From Flammula alnicola (taxonomy: Eukaryota; Basidiomycota; Agaricomycetes; Agaricales; Strophariaceae): a DNA stretch of 64,000 nucleotides. How positions within the stretch are numbered: position 1 is the stretch's first letter; each line of letters starts with the position of its first letter. Location: positions 58,815 through 122,814 of the forward strand of contig JADNRV010000156.1 of the NCBI GenBank assembly GCA_015499995.1. The letters run 5' to 3'. Positions 47,476 through 57,500 of this stretch are shown in pieces. The notes below the pieces were generated by a model that was given only the letters and a program-made list of their open reading frames with translations, searched no databases and was not told the origin of the DNA. The position numbers and the translations under genes were made by a program.

Positions 47476-49647
47476 TCAGCCCTCCTTAACAACTTCCCTA
47501 ACGCTCTCAGCGAAGATCGCACATCCCTTCTCCATATCCTCTTTGCTCACATTCAAGGGTGGGATGAACCGAATGACCTCGTATACGCTCGTCGTCAAGA
47601 TCAACATGCCCTTCTCGATGCACTTCCTGGCCACGCGCGACGCCATATTTGCCGGGTGTTTCTTGCCGTGGTGGAGGTTTTGCGAGGGTGTTGGGAGCGA
47701 TGCGGCCGAGTGGGCGGTGAAGTGATGAGCGGAGACGGAGGGCGAGGCGAACTCGACGCCAACCATCAGTCCGCGGCCTCGCACGTCCAGAATGTGAGGG
47801 CTTAGAGATGGGTCGTGTTTCAATGCGTTGAGGGCGGAGAAGAGCTCGTCAGACCTAGAGTAGAAAATAATTCGTTAGTTTTCAAAGACAAAAGGATCAT
47901 GGCAGGATCAATATAAGAAAAGAAGCGGAGCGACCACAGGGTTCTGTTCCGGTCTCAATACAAAAAAGAGAACAAAGTGGGGCAAATGAACGAGAACTCA
48001 AAAGCGACATACCGAACTTTAACATTCTCCAATATGTTCTCCGCGTGCATCGCATCGCTGACAGCAACGGCTGCCGCGCAGGACACCGCATTTCCAGCAT
48101 AAGTTCCTCCCTAAAACTTACGTTAAGAGCCGATCTAAAAGACGAATTGGAGAAGAAATCCAAGACAACACACCATAGATCCGGGCTTAAGCTTATCCGT
48201 CAACTCTCGTCGACTAACAACACCGCTGATCGGGAACCCATTACCAAGACCCTAAACACATAAGATAACGAACCATACACATATCAGCTATCAGCAGGAA
48301 AATCGATATAACAGCGGAACAAATGCATACTTTGGCCATAACCAATATATCCGGACGCACTCCACTCTCTTGTATCGCGAACCATCCGCCAGTACGACAA
48401 AATCCGCTCTGGACCTCGTCAATGATAAGCATGATACCATGCTTATCACAGATCTTCCTCAACCCCTGGAGGAACTCAGCCGGGGCCGGGACGTAGCCGC
48501 CCTCACCTAGCACGGGCTCGATCAGGATGGCGGCGGTGTCTGCAGGCGCCGTCTGCTGTGCGAGCAGCAACTCGAGCTGGTAGAGCGAGTTGGAGGAAAG
48601 CACGCTCGCAGGGGTGGTGGCGGGTAGGTTGGATTGGTGCCAATAGGGGTAGGGGATCGAGAACACGCCCGGCTGACAGTGCGGTATGGTTACTATGGTT
48701 GGAAGGAAGAGGAGAGAATTAAGAAGGGTTGACGTACCATGAGCGGATGTACGCCCGCGGAGTATATGGTCTTGCTCTTGGTCACTGCCATGGCGCCAAA
48801 TGTGCGCCCGTGGTACGCGCCTGCGAGAATAGGGATTATATGAGCATGGCAACGATGGGTACGAGCGAAAGTGAATCTGACCTTGCATGCAGATAATGTT
48901 TTGTCTCTTTGTAAACAATTTCGCCATCTTAATGGCCGCTTCTACCGCCTCGGAGCCTGAGTTCCAGAAGTAGAACGAGTCGAGAGACGGGTCAGGCATG
49001 ACGGGCAGAAGGCGCTCGATGAGGCGGAGGTAAGGCTCATGCAATGAAATGCTGCACTATAAGTGCCAAAAAGCAATGAGGTTAGGCACGTCGTGGTAAG
49101 ATCTATGTAAATGGCGTACTTGGGAGTGAACGAGTTGCATGCATTGGTCTGCAGCAGCTTTGCTCACTTTAGGGTGGGTGTGTCCTGTTGGTGTAAGATA
49201 TCATATTTAGTATGTTGAAACGCATGAACGACTTTTGGACAACTGAAAGATTTAGAAGCAGAAAAAAGCAACACTGCTATCGTTCTCGTCAAGAGCTTTA
49301 TCATTTACAGACACTGGAGACCATGTTGATGCAATAGATCTGTGCCAGACAACGCAAAACCCAGCGTCGAGGCCTCATTGCAGAAAATTCCGTCCAAAAA
49401 CCGAACGAGGGAATAGAAAGGGTAGAAGTTCGCGTACCGAGGTTCGTAACAGCAATTCCACAGGTGAAATCCAACATTCTCCTGCCGTCATCGTAGACAA
49501 CATATGAACCCTCCCCCTTCATCATGATACCCTCGGTGATACGCCCCAACCTTTTGTGACATGCCTGACGCCAAAGTCATGAAGGTCCTCTGGTGGCACA
49601 GAATTCGTGGTCAAGCCCCTGACAGGCGTTGTTTGGTTGTTCGACAT
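47476..49647 (-). CDS. Class-III PLP aminotransferase, 4-aminobutyrate aminotransferase type
   Basis: Eight exons: complement(join(47476..47854,48013..48110,48174..48251,48331..48672,48738..48820,48882..49056,49120..49184,49438..49647)), about 476 aa. Motifs in order: YVVYDDGRRMLDFTCGIAV, FYFWNSGSEAVEAAIKMAK, AYHGRTFGAMAVT, AAILIEPVLGEGGY, MLIIDEVQSGFCRTG (Asp holding the pyridine nitrogen), DILVMAKGLGNGFPISG (Schiff-base Lys) and GGTYAGNAVSCAAA. This is the PLP class-III pattern. Fungal members of this type transfer the amino group of 4-aminobutyrate or related omega-amino acids to 2-oxoglutarate. A single base is missing in exon 1 near 49555: HVTKG should run on to LGRITEGIM but a T-run is one short. 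Start ATG 49647 gives MSNNQTTPVRGL; no convincing presequence. Acetylornithine or ornithine aminotransferase is less likely. Confidence 0.88.
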
Positions 49648-50150
49648 GCTCAGTGTGGGGTGACTCTTGGACCGCAATATCCTGTGAGACAAGTGTGGTT
49701 GAGATGATATCAAGCGCGACCAGGAAGGATAGACTTACAAGGAACTGTATCGGTTGATACGATATGCAGAAACCAGCCGGGCTTTTAACATCGTTCGACT
49801 GAAAGATATAGATAAAGAACGACAGGCGGAGCATAGTTGAACATATCGCACGCGAGAAAAAGAGGGGTGAGAACAATTGCGTTAGTACGTCATCTACACC
49901 GTAGACCATGGAGATATTGGTAGATCCTTATCTCTTCAGCCGAATTGTTTCTAATAAACTGGTCAGCAGGCAAACGAATGCAACATGGTCCCAACATCGA
50001 CCCCTAGAAATTCGAAAGGGACACAAGCCAAAGACACGCGCTTAATTACTGAAGTTACATCTGACTTGAGTCAGTTGACACGATTTTGTATCTCATGCTC
50101 TAGATGGGATCAGGTAGGATTAGATTAGATTAGAGCAATATCAAATACGG
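49648..50150. other. Intergenic region
   Basis: Promoter side of the aminotransferase and 3' side of the F-box gene at 50.2 kb. Includes a small GATTAGATTAGATTA simple repeat near 50119-50133. Nothing else is seen. Confidence 0.55.
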
Positions 50151-51631
50151 CTATCTAATATTCTTATCACAGAACAGTGCCAGCTCGCCATCTTCCCAAG
50201 AGTACTTTAATTCTTCATCTTCTCCTATATCCTTCCATCCCACATAAGTATCATCTAACCAAGTATCCCAAGCGAGTATACGGGGGAAAAGCGACCTCGC
50301 CTGTTCGTCTGTTTGTAAGATGTTAAGCATCTTCTTCTGTACGTTAAAAGAGCTCAATTCGACAACAGGGATCGGGCGTAGACGGCGTATCTTTAGATAA
50401 CCAAGGATGTCTTCGGCCGACAGCTCAGAGAGATTGTCGATGTGAATCCTTCGGAAAGGGCATTGCGATCTTTCCAAGAAGCGTTCCAATGTCACGTAAT
50501 TTCGGGGACGAGGATGGTCTATGTCGATTTCCAGTGCTTCTAGATTTGGGAGGATAAAATAGTCGAGGACAGATATCGGATTATTGCCTCCACGTAGAGT
50601 GAGAGACGTGAGGTTGGATAAGGAGGTCACGGGAAGGTTTAACTTCAATTCTTCAAGCTGGAAGTCCAACAAATTGAACATAGTGATGCTCGATGCAGAG
50701 GAGCATTGAGACATATATGAGACCATTTCCTCAAGCGAGAGTGGGGTGTCGATGTAGACAACGTGCAACTGATTCCATGGCAGGCATGTGGGAGGATGAA
50801 TGGTAGTTGGAAGATTCCAATACAGTCGCCGTAGAGATTTGAACACAGCAATGAGTGAGATGAGGTTATCGACAGTCTGCTCGGGGATTTGTTTGGAACA
50901 TAAGGCGATTTCAAGCTGTTCGAGGAGGGGATATTTACTCGCGGCATCCTGGTCCTGCAGGATGGCGATGAAGTCGTCGAGAAGGGCTGCATTGAACTCG
51001 ATGGACAAAGATCGCCAACGATGACACTCCGTCGCAAATAACTGGAGCATCGTATTCGCATGGAGGCGTTCAAACCTCGGGTGGTCGTCGCGGGGCATGA
51101 GATATAAATTGAGGGGGGCCGAACCTGACTGTCTCAGCCAGTACTTCACCGCAGGTGGTGTTGGACACGATCGACGATACTGTTTTGCGTTAAGGGAGGT
51201 CCACAGAGATGACGTCGATTGAGCTACTGCCCTCCAATATCTACAAACTTGAAGGAGATTGAACGGCGCGGTATTTGGCCACCATTTGAGCATGATGTAT
51301 TGCTGTAGAACGTCGCGGACTGTCCCGAAATAACATCGTTGAACAGTCATTTCGAAGATCTGGCCTAGAAGTTCGACGGGGAGCCTGTTTATCCCACGCA
51401 TTGCGTTCTGAAGCATGTTGTAAGCCTTGAAATGTATGAGAATCGGGACCGACGTACGATTTCTTGGCTCAATTCCTTTTCGAACACCAGCGGAGACACC
51501 GCGGGATGCGCTGATAGAGGAAGAGAACGGAAATCCAGTAACCGGCTGGAATCTTGCTTGGCGCAGTGCAACTTGTGGCGGGACTCAAGATCCCCGTTAA
51601 AGCGTGGTGAGGAGATGGTACAGTCTGTCAT
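50151..51631 (-). CDS. F-box protein (paralogue of the gene at 55.4 kb)
   Basis: Two exons, complement(join(50151..51407,51458..51631)), 476 aa. The 50-bp intron (GTACGT...CTTCAG) joins EKELSQEI to NAMRGINRLP. Start ATG 51631 (MTDCTISSP) was chosen because the paralogue starts with the similar MTNYATSS. The F-box is RLPVELLGQIFEMTVQR, followed by APFNLLQVCRYWRAVAQSTSSLWTSL. The LRR-like remainder contains LPWNQLHVVYIDTPLSLEEM and FILPNLEALEIDIDHP, and the end reads YVGWKDIGEDEELKYSWEDGEL. It aligns along its whole length with the 55.4-kb gene, including intron position and size, so the pair arose by duplication around the 52-54 kb gene. Predicted SCF adaptor of unknown target. Confidence 0.85.
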
Positions 51632-52054
51632 CGGGAAATGGTTGGGGCCTTTGGAGGATTGACCCATGCCTCGTTCAATAGGTTATAAGCCGACGATTAA
51701 TTGTATTCCTTTGCGGTTCGCGGTGACTGCGACGTGCATGTTATTATTCGGTGTTGCAGATAATAGCTCCATCACTGCGCCTAGCTGTCATCTGGGAGTT
51801 GGCGTCGTCAACAAGCCGTTCGAACTCTCGAACTAGACGAAGACAATAACATACGCGTCCCACGTGACATGTTTAAACGGACATGTGGCGCACGACAAGG
51901 GCTCGCTATCATTTCTTCTGCATGCATAACGTTAACGATTACAATTACAGTACTCAATGTAGCTACCAGTGTAAATAGAGTATATTAGATGGTAACAGAC
52001 TTCCTCGGATTGGCTGAGACGAACTGGCGCTACAGCTTTGCAAGCTTATTGTGT
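51632..52054. other. Intergenic region
   Basis: Promoter side of the F-box gene at 51.6 kb and 3' side of the next. No gene, repeat or RNA is seen. Confidence 0.55.
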
Positions 52055-54298
52055 TCATGGTAGAGGTTCCCGCTTCAGGATCAGGGCGTTCATCAACGAA
52101 GGTCCGATATCTGGCGAAGGAAGGCCATTCTGCAAAGTAATTGCGAGCGTTGCAAGTTCTGGTGCTGTCATCATCTGCCACAATGAGCCGAGACGGACAC
52201 TAGAGCACAAATACAATCGCTCGAGTCTGGTGCAAAGAACGGACCGCTTTAGAGGCCGAGCGTTAAGACCAATCGTGAACTCTGCACGAACAAGTTTCCT
52301 TCCCAGACGATGTAGTATATTACCTAGTTCGGGCAAGGTAATGGTCTCAGAAACTGTGATGTCGATCAGATTGGGGTAAGATTTCTCTGTAGTTTTGAGA
52401 GTGAGAGAGTCGAGGGAAGAGACGGTGATAGATTTGACGCTTTTTGCTGAGGAAAAGAATTTGATTAAAGATTGGCATCCAGGTTCGTCTGCATGAATTA
52501 TCAGCTCTTCAAGTAGAGCAAGTTCGGCCAACAGGATTTCCTCTGAAAGCAAAAACTCTTCACGGACACCCTCCCATTTGAAGCACCTCAACTGATGGCA
52601 CAGCGACAAGATAGGACATAACGCGTACTGGCGGAAGGTATGACTGCGCAGAGAGAGACACTCCAGACTGTCCCAGGGGATATTGCTTTGAGGACCCAAT
52701 ACAGCTAATTTTGTGTGAGCATCCAACTTGAGATTCGTTAAGGAAGGGAGGATCACTGTCTCCAAAAGAGGATCCACGTCAATCGAGCTAGTGATGGCGA
52801 GTGAATGCAGATGGTCCAGGCGGGCTTTTGTCAATCCCGTTTCGAAATTGTTACGTATGTGCAACGTCAAGGCGACAGTCTGGAGTGTTTTACGCCCAGT
52901 CAACAAAACATCGTAAGCATCCCTGTCGGAAAGTGGACAGTCAAGGTGCAGGTGCACAATGTGCGCCCAAGGGATAAGCTGCTGAAAATCGATCAGGGGA
53001 AAATCTAATCGCAGCGGGTACACATGCTGGACGTGGAGAGGATTTGGTAGCAGTTTTACTATAACCGCTCGCCGGCATTTCAATAGCGAGCTTGTAAACA
53101 AACTCTCCAGATTTTCGTCACGGGAGAGACGAATATCTAAGCAATATGTTACGGTATCAAAGTGATTGCGGCTTTGAATGAAATTTCGAAGCCAAGCTAT
53201 TCGTTCGGAGCGATTGCTGAATCGGTCGGGAAGATTTGGAGATAAGACCACAGAGTCGACCAAGTTCTCGACGAGAGTCCACCACGTAATTGAGATACCG
53301 CGTATGTTGACATATAGTTGGTCTGTCGGAGTCAGAGGGTCACTAGATATGACATGCTTCAATATCTCAGTAATGAGCTCATTTGGTAACCCGCGAGGTA
53401 TCCAAGCGATACCTGATTTGGTGTCAATGAATTATATCGCATTGATCTATAGAAACTTACTATCAGAAGGTGGGACAGGGCCGTCGGCTGGAGGGGGATC
53501 ACAGGCTGCTGCCGGTTGAGATTCGTCATGAGAGTGATCTGTAGCACCTGAAGATGTCGACGATTCAGTGGGACTGGCATTCTCTGGTGTCCAGGGAAGT
53601 AGGTCCACAGCCCTGGGTCCCCTACAAGGTGGTGGCAGGCCAGTCCAACTAGTGAGCTCCATCTGTTGTCCGAGATCAATTTCGTCCGTAAAAAGGTGGG
53701 CTGGAAGAGGAATATCGTCTATAGAGGGAGATATAACTGGTCGAGAAGGCGAGGGATGAGGTGGTTGTTCAGCAACAAAAGGCAACATTTCTGGCCAGTT
53801 AATCGTAGAGTTATATACGGCTTCGTCTCGCTGGTCGTCCGCCTGAGGTATGGTTGAACGGCGTTCCGAGGAGGCGGGCATAGAAGAAACTCGCTCTGAA
53901 GAGAGGTTGATCTTGACAAGGCCAAAGTCATTGTCGTCGAGTTGATCCTCAGTTTGGGAAAGGGTGGAGGGGTGCGAGTGTCCGATTTTCGCAGTTCGTG
54001 ATTTCTTTGGTACGAGTGCGCGACCCAACGAGCCTTTCAAACGGTGTATGTGTCCGGACAGAGAGTTCATGTGCCCCGCCTGTGTTGATGGACGCTGGCG
54101 TACTTGTTTCTTCCTGTATTTCAGCAAACGTGCCAACGGACGTTTCCAGCGACGCAAGCGTGGAGACAGAAATTTCCCTCTTGTCGTTAATGATCGTAGA
54201 CGATCATTTGTATGCTGAATGTAGATCTGTAGGCGAGTCTGGACGTGGTGGTACGCACCACGTACTCGTTCCAAGAGCCGTAAACCCTTCGAAGCCAT
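52055..54298 (-). CDS. F-box protein with long Ser/Pro-rich N-terminal extension
   Basis: Two exons, complement(join(52055..53412,53461..54298)), 731 aa from ATG 54298 (MASKGLRLLERVRG). The intron 53413..53460 (GTAAGTTTC...AATCAG) joins PPSDS to IAWIPRGLPNELITEILKHV, which is the F-box, placed at about residue 280 instead of near the N-terminus. The first 280 residues are basic at first (LRRWKRPLARLLKYRKKQVRQ), then Ser/Pro-rich and acidic, and resemble no F-box protein I know. After the F-box come LRR-like segments (LVENLVDSVVLSP, LDHLHSLAITSSIDVDPLL, PNLIDITVSETITLPELG). The N-terminus is uncertain: the frame is open to 54406, and a GTATGT...TACAG intron-like piece at about 54304-54362 hints at an upstream exon. 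Predicted ubiquitin-ligase adaptor. Confidence 0.7.
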
Positions 54299-55380
54299 AA
54301 GCTGTACAAATTCAATACCCATGAATCTCTTTCGTCTTTTTGAAGAAAAATACAACATACCGGTATCGCGTATTAGAGCCGTTAATGCGACTATACTGTG
54401 AATCACAAGTGTTGTTCGAAAATTGCAAGAAAGCGGCTAAATCGCGCACGGAATTAGCATCGACACGAAGAGCGAAGAATGAGAGACTCACGCTGCTGAA
54501 TGAGATACATGCCATTAAAGTGCGAGGGTTTAAGTAGCAGAAAAAACAAGACGGACGAAAGCACCACGAAGGCGAAAGGACGAACAAGGCTTCTCAGGTT
54601 GACAAAGTACATCAAGAGTCTGACAATTTAACTTTTTTGGCTTGTGCAAGAGAAAAAAGCGGTTAAAAAGCGTGAAAGCGGCAAGCTAAAAAGCCCTGTA
54701 CAACGCTGGCATGGAAACCCGCTGATTGGCGCTGTCAAAGCTCGTAGACATCTTCCAGAGTGAAGGAAATCCGGTCGCAGCGCTATCATAGCTCCAGTGT
54801 AGAGTCTTGAGAGTCAATGTCATGAATCATCGTTTGGGACTAGGCGCTGGACATGAGTACTTTAGAACTACGATGGCAATTTTACTCACATGAGGGGAGG
54901 ACTTAAAGGACAAATCGGATGCCAGCATCATGATATGGTGCACAAAATACGGCACGTCAAAGATCAGCGTCAATGTACGTGTGATTCGGGTGATACCGCA
55001 CAATGTTTGAACAGCCGTTACGCGTTTGCATGCGCCCTGCCAGCAAGTTGTATTGAGACGCTGCGAGCCAGCCTGGTGGATCCTGGTATTATCCCACTTC
55101 GATGCAATGACTATTGTATTCCGCTTCATCCTCCGGCCAGTAGCCCATGTCAAATAGCGTCGTAATCACCCTTCGAAAGGCGATTGCCACCCAGCTTCGT
55201 ACGTACATCCATTACATCGATGAGACAAAGGACAGAATGCCACGATAAGTACAGGTTGGCAGGAAGGTCGCTTTGTATAGCTGAGGCGATGTGGTTGCAA
55301 CTTCACTTGTATTTCGCTAACAAGGTTCGGACTTTCTCCATAGGCAGATAGTATTTTGGTCCAGTTAGATTTCGGGGACG
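54299..55380. other. Intergenic region
   Basis: May include an upstream exon of the 52-54 kb gene (frame 54312-54587, starting MFVLSPSWCF, containing DANSVRDLAAFLQFS), but its splicing to the known exons does not keep frame. The remainder to 55380 has no recognisable gene. Confidence 0.4.
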
Positions 55381-56834
55381 TCAAGGAATAACAATAGAAG
55401 GTAAACCACTCCGCAACTTGCCGTCCTTGTATGAATATTCTAAGTGTTCAGATTGTTCTAGATCCTTCCATCCCACGTAGTGTTCTCTCGAAAGACCGCC
55501 CCAAGCGAGTAGGCGAGGGAAAATTAACCTCGCCCCCGCGTGCTCGAGTAAGATTTCAAGAAGCTGGGCATGCACGCAGTAGCCTGCCATCTCTACAGAG
55601 GGAATTGGGGCAAGATGCGGTATCTGGAAAAACTGGATGATATCCTCGTCGCGCACTCGCGGGTGGTTGTGAACACGGATTCTACGCAAAGGGCATCTCG
55701 ATCTTTCCAAGAATATTTCCAATGCCAGATATTGACACGGAGGAGGATGAACGGCGTAAATTTCCAAGCCTTCCAGATTCGGCAGGAAAAAATAAGGGAG
55801 AAGCGAAACAGGATTTCCTTTTCCTCGGAGTCTCAGCGTTTTGAGGTTGGATAACGATATAATGGGAGCTTTAAATGTGAGGGGTGATCCTTGAGGTCCG
55901 GAGCTCTTCCGCACATCCATGAAAGTGATGCTTGTGGCACATGAGCATTGGGACATGTAAGACAAAGTGTCTTGCGGCGACAGCGGCGTATCGATATAGA
56001 CAAAGTGTAACTGATTCCATGGCAGTCGTAATGGGGGATGCACGACGGCCTGGTGATTCCAATACAGACGTCGGAGAGATTTGAGCACGGGAATGAGAGA
56101 CATCAGGGTACGCAGGAGGGTTTCCGGGCAGGCGGCGTTGATTTCAAGCTGTTCGAGGGAAAGAAATTTTCTGTCGGCGCCGTATTCTTGCAGGAGGGCT
56201 ATAAAATCCTCGGCCAGATCGGAGTTGAGCCCAATGGCAAGTGATCGCCAACGATGGGCCTCCGTTGCGAATAATTGGAGCATCTTGTTTGCGTGGAGGG
56301 GATCAGAGGTAGTTCTATGGTCGGTGTGGGAAAGGAAGAGATCAAGTGGGGCTGAGAGCGACTGCTCTAGACAGTATTTCATCGTGGAAATTCGGGGTGA
56401 ATGTGGCAGATCCTGTCGTCCGGAAAGTGAAGTCCATAAAGATGACGTAGTTTGAGCTATGGCCCGCCAATATCGGCACACATGAAGGAGATTGAATGGA
56501 GCGGCACGAGGATCCCATCGTACGGTGAGATATTCACGCAAAACATTATGAGATATAATGTAATAGTGACGGTGAATGGCCATTTCGAAGATTTGGCACA
56601 GAACCTCGACCGGCAGATGGTTAACGTGTACTGTATCATTCTGGAGCTTTTTATCAGAGTGGAAGGGTAGAAGGAGTTCAGAAGACGTACATTTTCTCGG
56701 CGTGATGCCTCCTCACATACTTCCTGCCCTGGTGGTCGCATAGACGAAGTTGAATGGCAATCTGGTAGTTGGCTGGGATCTTCCTTATTGACAATAGCTT
56801 GACGTTTGCATGAGCTGGTTGCGTAGTTTGTCAT
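55381..56834 (-). CDS. F-box protein (paralogue of the gene at 50.2 kb)
   Basis: Two exons, complement(join(55381..56640,56691..56834)), 467 aa. The 50-bp intron (GTACGT...CTCCAG) joins EASRREN to NDTVHVNHLP; an acceptor six bases earlier would also keep frame. Start ATG 56834 (MTNYATSSCKRQ) matches the paralogue. F-box: HLPVEVLCQIFEMAIHR, then APFNLLHVCRYWRAIAQTTSSLWTSL. LRR-like segments include LKSLRRLYWNHQAVVHPPL and LPWNQLHFVYIDTPLSPQD, and the end contains YVGWKDLEQSEHLEYSYKDGKL. The N-terminal 48 residues before the intron have diverged most. Same inferred role as its paralogue. Confidence 0.85.
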
Positions 56835-57500
56835 CGACAAATTCAATTGGAGATTCTCAGTTTGGCGGTGGTGAAGCTGAAAAGAGTTGAAACACGCGTG
56901 TCTCGCGACCTCTCGCGACGTCAGACAACACAGACACGTGACTGTGTTCATGAAAGATAAGATAAGATAATGGACCTAACACTGAAAGTTTATCGCATCC
57001 CAGCATGAATGGATGGCAATTGCAACAATAATATATATTGCGATGAAGCGAGAGCAAGACACACATTTAGATCCAGTACAAATAGTACACAAACGACGAA
57101 TAGTGAGGCGTAGTAGTATGAGTAGTGGTCACAACAGATGGGAGTATGAGTTGCAGTCGGAAGAGCATGGATTGTCGACGAGAAATTGATAGCGTGATGG
57201 AGAGATGGAGTGACCGAGTAAAGAGGACGAGAAAATAGAATGACAGAAAGAAAGAAAAGAAAAAGAAAAGAAAAATCCCAGAGATCCAATGATGTATGAA
57301 TTGTATGCGATGATTGCGATAAAAGTGTATATATACAAAAGGCGATGGTGGTAGCAATACAGCAGGAGGAGAATAGGACGATAGCGTGAGGGTTATGATG
57401 GTTATTGGTTGTATTGGGTGTAGATGAAGGATGGATGCGACAAGGTTCGCGCAAAAAAAGACCGAGGGTTGGTACAGCGAAAGCAAGACAAGACAATAAA
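56835..57500. other. Intergenic region
   Basis: Minus-strand frames of 145-174 codons at 56990-57514 have very biased Ser/Phe/Tyr/Leu composition from AT- and AG-rich DNA (57230-57280 is a long purine tract). They have no motifs and are not claimed as genes. This interval is probably the 3' UTR of the large gene that ends at 57501. Confidence 0.5.
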
